64,000 nucleotides of DNA from Effrenium voratum (GCA_963377175.1 CAUJNA010001225.1:183811-247810), one strand, 5' to 3'. Shown: positions 21,170 to 33,963, counted from the stretch's first letter. Program-made: numbers and translations. The notes: generated by a model from the letters alone, not told the origin.

Positions 21170-22460
21170 TGGGGGGGGGGGGCTATCCATTGGATAAGCC
21201 AAGGATAAGCCAAGGATAAGCCCTTAACAAGGCCAGAAGAGGGGTTAACAAGGGACAGGTTCTACTTTGCAGTTGCCAGGGCAACCCAATTTGGGAAATC
21301 TAATATGTTTCAGCCACATATGGGGTCCCAAAATAGGGGACCCCGAAAACGGTTGGCTTCCTTTTGGTTGCCCTTTAAACACCATCCAACAGGGCTCTCC
21401 GAATTTTGGTCACCATCCTCATATTCAAAGTCGCTCTTCATCAACAAGCAATCTATTGTAGATCTTTTGCACAGCTGGAGATGGGTCACTGCTTTGTTTA
21501 GGGTAGCCTTGTTGAAGGGGGGGATTCAAAGGGAAACGAGAGGGGAAACACCAACTTTTTGGGTGGTTCCTATTTTAAGACACACTCAGATCCTATATCC
21601 GGTTGCACTCTACATCAAGACTCCTCTAATGTCTCTTCCCATGGCGCAAGATCCGCAACATGCGGGACAAATCGGGTCCCGCCATCCAGCTAGACCCGTC
21701 AAGGCGAAAGCATGCCCCTCCAACCGTTCTTTCAAGGCTGGCTCAATCTTGAATCAGAGTTTCAAGCCCTAACAGGAATCTTTGGGGCATCTTTCAAGGG
21801 GAAAGCATGACCTCCGTCTTGCATCCAGGGGCATCGAATGCATGGCAGTTGGGTACCTGTTGAGAGCATGGCGCCGTCACACATCACCTCTAAGGCCTGA
21901 GCGAATCATCGGGGGACTCGCCGACTAGCCTGCTGAATTCTGCCGGCAGTGGTGCGACTACCCCGGTGCCGTGATTGCAGAGCCAGCATGATAATCACAG
22001 TTGACGGAAACAATCTTGACCAGCTTCCGGAAACAAAAAAGAAGAATAAAAAAAGGGGAAAAAGAAGAAGAAGGAAACAACAACAACCCCCCCAAGAAAA
22101 AAAAAAAAACAACCATGGTTAGCCGGCCAGCAAGCAAGAGCGGAGACATGAATCGTGCATGTAGTTCCCAAGTTCCCAACTTGAGATGCCGCTGCCCAGC
22201 CCCCTTTTGGCCACAAGTCGCTCAATCTTGAATCAAGGTATTTGTTCCAAGTTCAGATTCAATGTGTTCGCTTTAGGCTGACAGGGGCGGTTCACGAGAC
22301 AATGGCATGCTCGAAGTAACTCAGCAACACGGGCAGCGCGCAGCTGTGCAGGAATTGGCTGCAACTGCGAGGGTGAGCACAACATTGACAAGGCTCAAAC
22401 ACGGCGCGTGGCTGCTCGTTGAACATAACGTTAGGGCGGCAGCAACAGTGAACTGACTGA
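21170..22460. other. Mostly featureless DNA with purine-rich run
   Basis: A run of about 11 G near 21168 is followed by GGATAAGCCAAGGATAAGCC. 22028-22110 is a purine-rich AAGAAGAAGAAGGAAACAA tract that yields poly-F/L frames on the minus strand. No gene recognised. Confidence 0.4.
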
Positions 22461-22839
22461 TTTACCACTTCATTGCCATATGCCTAGCAAGTGTGGCAAG
22501 GCAGCACAGGCTTCCGCGATGAACATCTGCTAGCGACAATGAGCTATCCCCCTCAACCCTTGGACCAACGTCAAGCAACTGGCATAAGATCTTGGGGACA
22601 CTCCTGCCAGTACTTTGATTGATACCATCCAAGCAAATGTTGCTGCCACTCCATGCAGGTTGCTCTCCCACTCTGACGGGTGAGAAGCCATGTACTTTGA
22701 CAGTCGCTGGATTCCTCTTGAAACACCTGAAAACTTCAGGTCCTTTGAGGTGGAGATGGCACCAAGAGGTGCACCTTTCGGGGCCATAGACAGGGAGAGG
22801 AAAAATGGTCCAGCGGCGGGCTTACCTTTGAGGTGCCAC

Positions 22840-22891
22840 GACAAAAGGACAAAAGGACAAAAGGACAAAAACACAAAAGGTCAAAAGGTCG
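22840..22891. repeat. ACAAAAGG minisatellite
   Basis: The unit ACAAAAGG is repeated about four times, then degenerates to ACACAAAAGGTCAAAAGG. Confidence 0.8.
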
Positions 22892-23239
22892 CTTTGGACT
22901 GAGTGTAGCCCCGAAGACCCAATTTGAGCCGCCATATTTATCTCCCCGCCTCGCAATGTCCTCGATGGATGCATCGACCGTCTCTATGCCATTGACTGCG
23001 ATGATCTCGGCGAAAGGCTTCCCCGGAGCATAAAAGAAACTTGGAGGATCTGAGAACCAGCAAGGCAGGTTGTTTTGCCAAAACCTTTTGGAACCCATGT
23101 CAAATGTGTGCCCATGGTTAATGGAGTCAAACTGCACAGGGAGACAGCCCACAGAGCAACATGCCACATAACACATGAATATACTCGCAGGGAGCTGCGA
23201 AGGGATCTTAATTTGTGCTGAATGAGATATCACGCTTTA

Positions 23240-23960
23240 CATGTTGCAGAGAGTTGCACGGAGAGCTTACTTCGCGAATACAAATCGTGTTGAGATGTTG
23301 CGGGAGTCACTGAGACTTTACTTTGTGACTACAGGCCAGATATCACTTGAAGTACTTGTATACGGGCAATGCGACGGACCTGTGGTGCCAGAATCTGTGC
23401 TCGCAACTATTATTCTCTTTTGAGCTGTGGCAAGACTGAACCCGCTCAACGAAATCGCAATGTGGGGATGGGCGTATTCGATGTGCAAAGGCCTGAGTGT
23501 TTCCTTACCTTGCAGCATCTGGAAAACTTGATGGGTTTTGCTACTGTTCGCGGCTGCTGCGCGAACCTTTGCAGGATTGGCGCGGTCGATGTGCCAAAGC
23601 CCGTGAGATTTCGCTTTTGCAAAATCGCCGCACGACCCTCTGCGGGATCGGCGCAGCCACGCAACACAGCGCGTAGATTTTGCCCGGATATTGTGACGAG
23701 AAACTTGCATCGATAACCTTCACAAATCAATTTGCACAGAACAACTTGCGGAGAGAAAACATGCATGAAGGGCTTGCACGGAGAAAACTTGCACAGAGAG
23801 CTTGCACCGAGAAAAATGGAAATAATAATAATAATAATAATAATAATAACTTGCACAAAGAAATAGCAGGGAAAGCTTGCTCAGAGAACACCAGCCCAGA
23901 GAAACTAGCGCAGCACAGAGAAACTCGAACCAAGACGCAGCCTCAACACAGCTCTCAAAA
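23240..23960 (+). repeat. Dispersed CTTGCACGGAGA-type motif with AAT tract
   Basis: Variants of CTTGCACAGAGAG or CTTGCACGGAGAAAA occur repeatedly at 23245-23280 and 23700-23910. They are interrupted at 23820-23849 by an AAT microsatellite. The irregular spacing suggests an old satellite. Confidence 0.5.
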
Positions 23961-24252
23961 ACACATCCTTGCACCGCTAAATGCTGTCGGGCCACCGGTC
24001 GTTTAGCGGGAATCCATATGTTGCCCAAAGGCAAACTAAGCAACCCCCAGTGAAAAATGATCATCCCTAGCAACCGCAATTAAAAGGGCGGGCAATGAGG
24101 GCAAAAGTGGATGGATGTCCGTCGGCTTGATCGCATTCCAAGAGCTCGAGCAAAATTCCAGGAATTCTGGTTGCCCGCATGCTTGAACAAGGGAAGCCGC
24201 AGATCGACAAAATGCAATATGTTCAACCCAGGTGACCTTTTGGACAAATACA

Positions 24253-24374
24253 TGGCCATGGGTCAAAATCTTTTCCCCCCAGCGAACATCCCAATCCCAC
24301 TAAAATAGGTTCTAAAATGGGTGGTGCACCTACCCCAGAATGGGATCCCAAAACGGCTTTGACAACCACAGCCA
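24253..24374 (+). repeat. Family E copy 5
   Basis: TGGCCATGGGTCAAAATC, CATCCCAATCCCACTAAAAT, AAATGGGTGGTGCACCTACC and CTTTGACAACCACAGCCA in family order. Confidence 0.65.
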
Positions 24375-24703
24375 GATGGCACTGGGAAAGGGAGTGACAC
24401 CAATCTAAGCCGACGGAGCCAATCCAGGAGAATGGAAATGACAAAGACCCAAACCCGTGGACAAAACAACTACCCCAATCGTACATTCCAACATTGAGTT
24501 CTGCAGGGTGCACCCATGATTCCTTTAAAGCGATTGAGTATCTTGTCCATGTGCTGCACTTGGCTAGAAAAAAATGAAAAACAGGGATTCCAGACAATCG
24601 CCTTCTGAGGAAGCCGCACTCGCGCATACTGTGCATGGACAAAATCCTGCGCCACGTAGAACCCATGGTTGAAACCATTTTTTGTTGGTATTTATCCATC
24701 CGC

Positions 24704-24784
24704 AGTATTTCTTACCCCCAGCGCGCCCACTAAAATAGGTCCTAACGTGGGTTGTGAATTCCCCTACCCCAAAATGGGATTCCC
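24704..24784 (+). repeat. Family E copy 6, right end converted to microsatellite
   Basis: Contains TACCCCCAGCGCGCCCACTA and CCCCTACCCCAAAATGGGA. Where the family would continue with a TCCC...CCACAGCCA end, the sequence runs into the CCCA tract. Confidence 0.6.
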
Positions 24785-25100
24785 ACCCACCCACCCACCC
24801 ACCCACCCACCACCCACCCACCCACCCACCACCCACCCACCCACCCACCCACCCACCCACCCCCCACCCCACCCCACCCCACCACCCAACCCCACCCCAC
24901 CCCACCCCACCCACCCCCCCCCACCCCCACCCCACCCACTCCCACCCACCCCACCCCACCCCACCCCCCACACCCACCCACCCCACCCCACCCACCCACC
25001 CACCCCACCCACCCACCCACCCACACCCACCCACCCACCCACCCATCACCTTCCACCCACCCACCCACCCACCCCACCCACCCACACCCACCCACCCACC
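24783..25100. repeat. CCCA microsatellite, about 320 bp
   Basis: Irregular CCCA/CCCCA/CACA units on the plus strand. Long P/H/T-rich and G/W/V-rich frames on the two strands are translations of the repeat and not genes. Confidence 0.9.
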
Positions 25101-25155
25101 AAAAGAAAAGGCGAAGGTTTCACGGCTGACCCCGATCAAAGGTTGTCACGCGTCT

Positions 25156-25201
25156 CCCTCCTCCTCCTCCTCCCTCCTCCTCCTCTCCTCCTCCTCCTCG
25201 T
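25156..25201. repeat. CTC microsatellite
   Basis: CTCCTCCTCCTCC runs with two slips, about 46 bp. Confidence 0.85.
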
Positions 25202-25276
25202 CCGCTCAACGCGCTGCGCGCGCCCCTCAGAGCTGCACACATGCCTGCCAAACGGTAAGCGTGCTCGCGCAGGCGC

Positions 25277-26140
25277 TTGCGCCTGCTAGATTCAGGAAAG
25301 CGCGCCCTCTCAAGCAAGCTCGCTCTGCAAAATGGTAAGTGCGCCCGCTCAAGATTTGCTGAGCATTGCGCGCAGGTCAAGCCTACGCGCCTCCGTGAGG
25401 TTCACCACCTGGAACCCCAGGCGCAGCGCGCAGGACTTGCCTCAGACTTGTTATGCGTGGCTGTCCGTCTTTCTCCTCGCTCTCGGGAGCCGACGCATCC
25501 CCAAAGGGCCACGTGCTGTGCCTGCACCAGTCGGCCAGCTGGAGTGAGGCAAATGGCGCGCCCTCATCGTTCTCGTCTGTTGTGGCGGGCGACATACACA
25601 CCTCCGACGAGGCTGATTTCTGCGAAGACTGAGCTGAGAACAAGTCCACATGACGCTGGGGACGCTTTCCCCGACTGCAAGCCAGCCCAACATGCGACAG
25701 CGACAGCGGCAGCGACAGGGACAGCGACACGGCGTTGTGGTCTTCATCGCCCACATATGTGGGCAACACCCCCGTCGCCGTTCCCATCTCCCGGCATGCC
25801 TGGCGAGGGGCATCAAACTCATGGCAGGATCGGCACGCTTCTCAGCCCGGGCGCAGCACGCATATTCGTCGTACACGAGGTGTACAACCGCCATGTTTCG
25901 ACGAGCTTGAGTCGGAGAGAACTACAAAGCGCACGGCGACCGCAAAATCGACTTTGCTCAGCAATTAGCGCAGAAGCGTCCCAGCAGCGCCCAGAGCCTG
26001 AGTTGGCTCAAAATACAAGAAAAGAGGCCCAGCAAATGGGAGCTCAGCTCCAAACCCAAATCCAAGATCGATCATTACCGCAGCTCCGGGAAGCCAACAA
26101 AATACAATTCGGGTCCTATCTTGTTAATGTTGGCACTTGA
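25277..26140 (+). other. 287-codon open frame of doubtful reality
   Basis: The longest frame outside the LINE and the microsatellites. Composition is R/A/S/T/P-rich with no domain, signal peptide or membrane segment that I recognise. Frames of 134 and 147 codons on the opposite strand overlap it and look no worse. GC-rich, low-stop DNA would explain all three. Given only so that the stretch is not left blank. Confidence 0.12.
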
Positions 26141-26329
26141 TTAATAAAGGGCCCCCCCCGAACAATGGAGGCGTTAGAAAAATGTAGGCTCACTTTTGGG
26201 ACGTCCAAAAGATGGAGGATTTTGGGGCCCAATTCTACTTTAGTATTGCAGCCACGTCCTTTTTGCAATTCTACTTTAGTATTGAACCACTTCTTCCTGA
26301 GCAGACTTTTTGGAATACTACTTAGTATT

Positions 26330-27190
26330 GCAACCACTTCTTCTGGGCTGGGGGTGGTTTTCAATTTTCAGAGGTTTCAGCTGGCTTTGGGTTCTGTGGT
26401 TGATTGAAGGGAATGCTGTTAAGCAAGATCAATTGAAAGAGGATGCTTTTAAGCAAGTGGGCCACCAATTGAAAGGCAATGGGGGCTGGGGGCTTGCAAC
26501 TAATGTGGTCCCCTAAAAGAATGACATCGTTGTGGTTCAGTGGGAGGGGTACCCTTGTCCTGATTGTTTTGTTGTTTTTTTTTTAACCCGGTTCAAAGAA
26601 GAGTTTGCAGTTTCAGGGCTGAGGATGGGTTTCAAATTTCAGAGGTTGCAGCTGGCTTTGGGTTCTGTGGTTGAGCAACCAATTGAAAGATATTGAAAGG
26701 GGAATGCTTTTAAGCAAGTGGCTGCCTGGGCACGCCAGGTCAGGAAAAGACCTGACCCCAAGTGGCGGTGGATGTTATGAACCGTGGTGACGATCTTGCC
26801 AGGCTGGCAGTTCGTGAGCTCAATGGCGACATTCTATTCTGGGACCTGGGCCACGAGTCTGTCAATGATGCGCCAAGCCGCATGTGGTAAAGGGAGTTTG
26901 GGTAGACAATCACTTCAGAACGCTAAAAAAGCATCACTTCAGAACGGGCCACCAATTGAAAGAGGATGCTTTTAAGCAAGTGGGCCACCAATTGAAAGGG
27001 GAATGCTTTTGAGTAAAGCAACTGATAGTTTTTGTTTTCCTGGAAAGAAGGCTGGGGCTTGCAACTAATGTATTGTGGTTCAGTGGGGTCTGTGAGGGGT
27101 ACCCTTGTCCTGATTGTGTTTTCTTTCTTTTTTTTGCATTTTTTAACCCAATTTAATAAAGAGTTTGCAGTTTCAGGGCTGGAGATGGGT
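26330..27190 (+). repeat. Diverged tandem duplications, 275/543 bp
   Basis: Blocks recur head to tail. TGTGGTTCAGTGGG...GGGGTACCCTTGTCCTGATT lies at 26531 and 27074 (spacing 543). GCAGTTTCAGGGCTG lies at about 26607 and 27168. GCTTTTAAGCAAGTGGGCC with CCAATTGAAAG occurs three to four times. GCTGGCTTTGGGTTCTGTGG occurs twice. Confidence 0.7.
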
Positions 27191-27499
27191 TAAAGTTTCT
27201 GATTTTCGGTGATTGTTTGGGGGGATGGTTTTAAAATAAAAATTGTTTTGTGGATTTTTTGAATTTTCCCGCCGGAAAAACAACTGTAAATTGTTCTGGT
27301 CCCCTTCAACAATGGAGGCGAGCAGAATAAGGAAAAAAACTTTCTTCATCAGGATTTGGTAATTCTTCCTTAGATGCCCAGAAGCCAATCTTCCACGCCA
27401 GCATATCCACGAAGCGCGCGCGCTCGAAACACTCGAGCCCTGCATGACAGCTTCACACGCCGCGCCACGGCGAAGTGCAGACACCTTCCCCACCTTCCC

Positions 27500-27537
27500 C
27501 ACCCACCCACCCACCCACCCACCCACCCACCCACCCA
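27500..27537. repeat. CCAC microsatellite
   Basis: About nine CCAC units inside an otherwise unremarkable stretch. Confidence 0.85.
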
Positions 27538-27715
27538 ACAAAACCTGCGGAGCTCTGGGCCCCAAACTCTGTCGCCCTCCAGGATCCACATGCCCTCATC
27601 CTCTTCGGTCACGCAGACCTTCCTGGCACCCGGAACCCCCGAAAAACCCGAGGGAGTCTGAAGCGCAAGAAGCGGCATGGAAAACAAACCGGCAGCCATG
27701 GCGGCCATGCATCCT

Positions 27716-27810
27716 GCCATTTGCTTAAGCCCCTAAAACAACATGTCCAGTTGTGATTGCTTCCCTTTAAAGCCAACAAGGGACAATAGCATAGTCTTAA
27801 GCAAATGAAA
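27716..27810 (+). mobile_element. Family F element, copy F4, complete
   Basis: 95 bp with ends CCATTTGCTTAAG and CTTAAGCAAATG and the core AACATGTCCAGTTGTGATTG. GCATCCT flanks it on both sides (27709-27715 and 27811-27817), a 7 bp target duplication. Confidence 0.7.
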
Positions 27811-28002
27811 GCATCCTACAACGGGCCAGTGTTGACACAAGGCAAACATGATCGGCTGCAAAAAATGGGTGCCGCTGAATTTGATCGGCTTTGGGCGTGC
27901 GCTCGCGCTTGGTACAGGAAGAAAGAGAACCAGAACTAGATCATCTAACGGCTCCCCTTGAGGCGGACCGTCACTCGCTTGCAAGTTGCAATTGCAAGGT
28001 AT

Positions 28003-28100
28003 GTCTGTGGCTCAAAAAAAAGGTACCAACATGGAACCCTGGTAAGTGGAAACATGGACCAAACCTGCGTAACCCCTCCTGTTTATAATTTTGAGCCACA
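28003..28100 (+). mobile_element. Short TIR element G1
   Basis: Inverted ends TGTGGCTCAAAA and TTTTGAGCCACA. The core AACCCTGGTAAGTGGAAACA with ATGGACCAAA is shared with 62617-62727. TATGT occurs just outside both ends, suggesting a 5 bp duplication. Confidence 0.6.
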
Positions 28101-28750
28101 CCCTTATGTATATGGAGATAGCATGCCACCCTTGTTGCATGTTGAAAGGTGGTCATCTTCCGAGTGGTTCGCGGGAGCAACTTCGCCTCTGCCTCAGCCA
28201 GAAAGCATTTGTATGTTGGCCAGGGTCACATCCAATGCACTTGGTCATAGGAATGGTACCGGTGGTTTGTCTAGAATAGCCTAGTTTCCTTTTCAACCAA
28301 CCAAAAGAGGGGTTCCCTCAAAGAAAGACAAACTCTCATCATGCGACGGAAACGGTTGTATCGGCTACAACATATGAGTGTGTCTTTTTTTCAGGGTAGC
28401 TGGAGGGGTTTAAACGGAAACCAGCTATTTTGGGGGGTCCACCTCATTCTGACGCAGCGCCATCTTGTGCTTCCACACTGTCTTACGCCTGTCACAACTC
28501 CTGCGCCCTTCCTGTGCCATTCCAAAATCCATCCGTTCGAAGAAGCAGGTCTCAGCCCGCTAACAGACTTGGCGTGCGGGGCGCACGCTCGCTTCTCTCA
28601 TGGATTTTACCACTTCCAACGCTCGAACTCGGAGTGCAACATCCGCATGGGCCGCAGGGTTGATGGATGCAACTTGACCACCTCCGGTGGAGTTGATTCC
28701 CACACAAAAGCCCTCAAAAATCCTGTCAGTTGCTATGCTAGGAGGGTAAC

Positions 28751-28855
28751 TAGGTCCTCAGTGGAGAGGTTAGCATAAAGGTACCCTTTTTTTCTGTAGT
28801 CTGTTTTAGTAGCCTCCCCCAAAAAAGAGTAAAAGTGCCCTGCTGGGGGACCTAG
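28751..28855 (+). mobile_element. Family A MITE, copy A6
   Basis: CTAGGTCCTCAGTGGAGAGG to GCTGGGGGACCTAG. GTAA is duplicated at 28747-28750 and 28856-28859. The GGGGAACCC block has lost bases. Confidence 0.75.
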
Positions 28856-29239
28856 GTAAATACGAGATCCGAGGCGTCGAGCCTGGCCTGTTCAGCTCAT
28901 ATCCGTTGCCGTCTTTGACAATCTCACTCACACCCACACCTCGGCCATATGGCTGTGGGTCAAAACCAGTACTCGAAATTATAATGAGCGATCCCCCATT
29001 CTCCAACAACAATCCTATACCATGGGTCATACCGTTCTCCATAAACAAAATTGCTTAGAAAAATGGAACCATGGAACCAAGGACTAAAACCTGCAATCCC
29101 CTGGCAGTTTAGTTTTCATGCCGACAAGTCTGGAGGTCGGAACTTCCATGCCCCGTCTAGTCATACTTTTGTTTATCTGGTGTTGTCCATTCTGGGCTGT
29201 TCTGAGATGCCCATTTTAGAAATGCAAATCCTGAAATCC

Positions 29240-29292
29240 CCACTAAAGACTAACAAGCTCAAAGCCTAAGGAGATGGCTGGGAACCACCAAG
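29240..29292 (+). repeat. Family M 3' fragment
   Basis: CCACTAAAGACTAACAAGC followed by AAGGAGATGGCTGGGAACCA. Confidence 0.45.
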
Positions 29293-30049
29293 TATTGAGA
29301 ACATGCCATCAATGACACATGCAGCACTCAGGACATCAATCTCACTAACACACATCAGGTAAACCGTACGCAAGCAGTGGGTCGAGAGGTCGAGGGTAGC
29401 ACTTGACCTCATCCAAAGCACCCAGATTCGAGCCAAGCGTTCTGGACCTCGCGGCCTTTCGCCCGAGCAAGCTGGAGGATGGCCGCAAGAGACAGCAAGC
29501 GCTCTGTTTGCCGACTTCAAGCTTGAAGCGCCTGTCGCTAGATTCAGCGTCAAGTTGAGCAAGCATCAGAGAATCATTCTACCAGCAATCATGGAAGCTG
29601 ACTTTGGAAGCCTATTATATCCTTCTGAGGCACCCCCTATGCCCACTTCCCTGACTCGTGGATTGGTCCGCACCGCTTTCTCAAAGGCACATCATGGCAA
29701 GGGCTCACAAGCATCGGGCCGCATTTGTCCCAAGGCTTTCACTTGCACAAGATGTTGTATGGTTGGTACATAGGGGGTCTGCAGCAAAAAAACAATTGAG
29801 CAGCGCCCAAAACCCATTGACTTTTGGTTCTAATGAAACAGTTCGATTGAAACAGGTTGCAACAAAGGCTTCTCTATGTGCCTTACTATCACCCCCATAA
29901 AGCCATGTAGTCTTTGAGCACTCAATGATGCATCTCTATCCCTCTCTGTTATGGAATAACTAGCTGCGCGCATCGCCTTGAAGTCCTCAGTTGTTCTTAA
30001 ACGTCGGGTCTCTGTGGCTGTTGCCTTGGGTAATATCATAAGCCCCCCA

Positions 30050-30640
<591 letters not shown>

Positions 30641-30842
30641 AAAAAAAAACAAGCGAAGCACTGCACTAAAAAAAGAACCACTGCAGTTATGCAGCCAAGA
30701 TCCAACCGAACAGCAGCCAAGGCGTCCCAGAGCACCCAATAAGTTAAGGCTTCGGCCCCTCATGCCACCTGGCGAGCTGATCCCACCAGTGATGTCAGCT
30801 TGTTTGTCCTGTTTTGGGGTGGCGCATGGCGCATCTTATTAA

Positions 30843-30953
30843 CTAGGTCCTCCAGATTTGAGAGGTTAGAATAAGGGTACCAACTCTTTTCAGTTTTGTC
30901 TATTTTAGTAGAGAAACCCTCCCAGCCAAAAAAAAGGTGAGAAGGGCACCTAG
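30843..30953 (+). mobile_element. Family A MITE, copy A7
   Basis: CTAGGTCCTCCAGATTTGAG to GAAGGGCACCTAG with the usual core. TTAA lies at the left edge and two bases off the right edge, so the duplication is unclear. Confidence 0.7.
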
Positions 30954-31404
30954 AGTTAAGGTTGGACCCTCTAAGATGGGTGGATTGTCCTTTTGATTTT
31001 CCTTTCAAGCCACGGAATGGGGCACCCTCAAAACAAAAAAACACAGGCCCACATGGTTCGGGAGCTCCTTTAAATTCGGAAGCCCGAGTGGCGCGTCTCC
31101 TTTTTTGGGCTTATAGAACCATAAACTCCATAAACAGGGATCCCCACTTTGAGACGCCCTCATAGTGGACGAAATCCATTTCGCACCACCCAAGACTTCA
31201 AGAAGCCCTGGAATGGCCTGATTCCCTGTAAGTACGTACCAACAAACAGTGGTTTCAACCATGGTTTCTTGGGTGGTGCAGGATTTCGCAACCATCCACC
31301 GTATTACGCACACACACACACACACCTAGTTTCAACAACGAAGCTACGGTGTTCAACTGGGAGGGTGGATGCTGATGCCTCCTTTGTACGAATAAAAACA
31401 TATA

Positions 31405-31517
31405 CTCAGTTGTTCAGTGACCCTGGAACAAAATGGAACCCTTTTTGGGGAAGACCATTTTTAGTGGGGCAGCCACCCAAAAAGAATGGGGAAAAAGGGA
31501 GCCACTGAACAACTGAG
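31405..31517 (+). mobile_element. Family D MITE, copy D2
   Basis: Inverted ends CTCAGTTGTTCAGTG and CACTGAACAACTGAG; core TTTTTAGTGGGGCAGCCACC. TATA is present on both sides (31401-31404 and 31518-31521). Confidence 0.75.
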
Positions 31518-31946
31518 TATATAATTAGGAAGGGTACCGCGAAGATCAGCTTTGGAGGGACACCCTGTGCCATGTTCGTTGGAGAGAGGGCAACATTTAA
31601 CTATGTATTTCCGCACCTACGTCGCGCGTGTAAGAGTACCTTGCATGTGTGTGTCTGTGTTTCTCCTTCTTTCATTGAAGCAACTCCTCTGGGGTACTGC
31701 TTGACACCAGTGACTTTCTGGCATAGCTCACTTGAGTGGACTGGCCCAAAACTCAATCTTTGGAAGAGCGGAATGTGAATTCCAGTTAAATGATTAAAAC
31801 GCAAAAAACACATCCACTTCCATGAGATCGGGGAGCGGGGGGATAGATAGCTTTGACAACGTGATCTAGCACTTGGGGGGTCCAATTCTTTTGCATCGGC
31901 GGGTTTGACATCTTCAAAATTGGCACAGAAGATTCTGAGCGTTGCT

Positions 31947-32094
31947 GAGTCACAATCAACACCTGGCAATTAAAAAAAACAAATAAGACACGGCTACCCA
32001 ACACAACTGTAAAGAAACAAAAGGGCGGCCACACCGGTTTCTTGCAAGAATTCTTCCTGACGAAGCCTCACTTACCCAGGTTTTCATTGTGCCT
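31947..32094 (+). mobile_element. Family C MITE, copy C4, diverged
   Basis: GAGTCACAATCAACACCTGG at the left and TTACCCAGGTTTTCATTGTG at the right. The interior keeps GGGCGGCCAC but is otherwise changed. Confidence 0.5.
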
Positions 32095-32296
32095 GTTGAT
32101 GACGAGTGCATGTAACCCCGTGTAGTCAGGTCTGATAACAATATTAACCTTTTTCATGTGCACAGAAAGTGAGTAGAATATGCAACGCATGGGATCTGTG
32201 AGATTGCAGCACGCAAGCCCCGAAGATAGGGAAGGCCTGGCCAGTTTGAGTTTACGATGGGAGGATGGACTAGCGAAGATGCTTCTTGGTTGCTGT

Positions 32297-32362
32297 TGCC
32301 CCCCTGCAAATAGTTTAACTTATTGGGGGTTTAGTGGAAAACCCCTTGATTTCCCTTCAGCC
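32297..32362 (+). repeat. Diverged family H copy (H5)
   Basis: GCCCCCCTGCAAATAGTTTA, then GGGGGTTTAGTGGAAAACCC, like H4. It lies within a 228-codon frame (32180-32866) that I do not regard as a gene. Confidence 0.4.
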
Positions 32363-32995
32363 GTAAGCAAGACATCACCTAGCCCACATGAGGCAGACTC
32401 AAATCGAGCAACCTCGCACCAAGAATCTGTCCGCTACAGCCCAGTTTCCGGAACATCTCCCAATTTCCCCCTTCAAGACACACCCAGAAATGGGCTTGTA
32501 TTCTTTGGAGGGTGCCATTTTGGGCTGGCTAAGGGAAGGCCAGAAATACATCACTCTGGGGGGTCGCAATCACTATTTCAAGACATCGAGATCTGTTGTA
32601 CTAAGCTGCTTCCTGCAAAATGCGCCCAGACCTCTCTGGGTCAGCCAGGCGAATCAGTGGGAAAGGCCATAAGGCGTGAAAGCTCAGAAGCTGCGGATCC
32701 CTGCGGATCCCTGCAAAGCCTATGGCTTCTGGATTCTGGGCAGGATGGCAGGACACACCCTTGGTTCAAACACCCCTTTCCAAGGTCCAATCTTGCAACT
32801 CACGGGCTCGTTTTGAGACGACCATTTTCGCCGTCCAGCCCTCTTGACACATGTGTTTCAACATAGGAGCAATCCTTTTGGCTTCTCTGTCCACCCAAGG
32901 CTGACCCCAACATGGCTGGGTTCCCATACCATTCATACACCCGTTGCCTCTTGTGAGCCACAATCACTGAAATCGAATGGTTCGACGAAGGGTTT

Positions 32996-33037
32996 CTAGG
33001 TCCTCCAGTAGAGAGGTTGGAACTAGGGTAGCCTTTT
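32996..33037 (+). mobile_element. Left half of family A copy A8, split by the LINE
   Basis: CTAGGTCCTCCAGTAGAGAG, then TTGGAACTAGGG. It stops after TAGGGTAGCCTTTT, and family A resumes at 41046. GTTT precedes it (32992-32995) and follows the right half (41140-41143), so the two halves were one element. Confidence 0.85.
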
Positions 33038-33381
33038 GGCACGTGACGCACGATTGTCTGGCGCGCGTAGGTGGTAGGGCATGCCGCCCCACTACCGGTG
33101 AAAAAGAGGGCATCCGCCCCGGAGCCGTGCGGCCAGTCCTGCGGCTTGATGAGGAGCTCATCCAAGTGCAGCAGAGTTGGGCCATGGCTCAGTCCTACAA
33201 CATCTGCATCAGAACCTAGGGCAACAGGGGCCTCAGGGAGGGGCACCGCGGGATCAGGGGGCTCCGAAAAAGGAGGGGGAACAGGTGTGGCCGCCAAGGC
33301 AAGGAAGAGCTGCTGGAGCCACCGATGGCGCCGGTAAGCAGAGAAGAACAGAGCCGACATGCGAGAGACAGGAAGGGCAAG

Positions 33382-33843
33382 ACAGGCACGTGCCGCACGT
33401 TTAGCCGCAAGGTCCGCAGCATGGTTGCGACGGGCATGAAGAAACCCCACAGAGCCAGGGCATTGATCAAGGGAAACGTGGCCCCTGATCCAGTGAAGAG
33501 TCAAGGCAAAGCCAGCGGTGGCACGCAGTTGAACCAAGTCCCAAAGAGGCTGCCAGATGTCAGCGGCCGCAGCATTGGGAGGCACAGACCCGCGCTGGTG
33601 AAAACCATGCCAAGCACGAACAGCAGCCTGAGAATCCGTATGGATTGTAAGTCGCCCACGAGCAAGCTGAGCGGCGCACAGGATGGCATAGACTTCAGCG
33701 CGGTAATTGTCAGCAAGGGGGCCAGGCACGGGACCAGAGGCAGACACTCTGGCAGAAGCACTGACAACCGCAAAGCCCGCAACGGCGAAGACAAGGTGGT
33801 GAGGCAAGAAGACACTGCCGTCAGTCCAAAGGTGGACATCACC
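33382..33843 (-). other. RNase H domain
   Basis: Within a 618-codon frame (34656-32800), residues 272-425 show HLWTDGS (Asp near 33822), YRAEVYAIL (Glu), IHTDSQAAV (Asp), LHWIRGHVS (His) and NHAADLAAKRAA (Asp near 33414). This is the full acidic set plus the histidine of RNase HI. The domain is uninterrupted. Confidence 0.88.
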
Positions 33844-33963
33844 ACCACCACACCAAGGGAGTGGGGTAGTGGGAGGCCAGGGCACAGCCCGTAGGGCAGC
33901 GTGAGCCAAGTCAGCAGGGATTTTGGGCAGGCGGCAGGCCGATGCGAGCGTGGAGAGCACTGC

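Noticed and set aside
24564..25338. Glycine/tryptophan-rich and proline/histidine-rich frames
   Set aside because: Translations of the CCCA tract and the CTC tract beside it.
32180..32866. 228-codon plus-strand frame
   Set aside because: It runs through a family H remnant and has no domain; more likely chance.
32800..33037. Extension of the RNase H frame past the LINE end
   Set aside because: The frame happens to stay open through the MITE half and host DNA; the 14 bp duplication shows the element ends at 33038.
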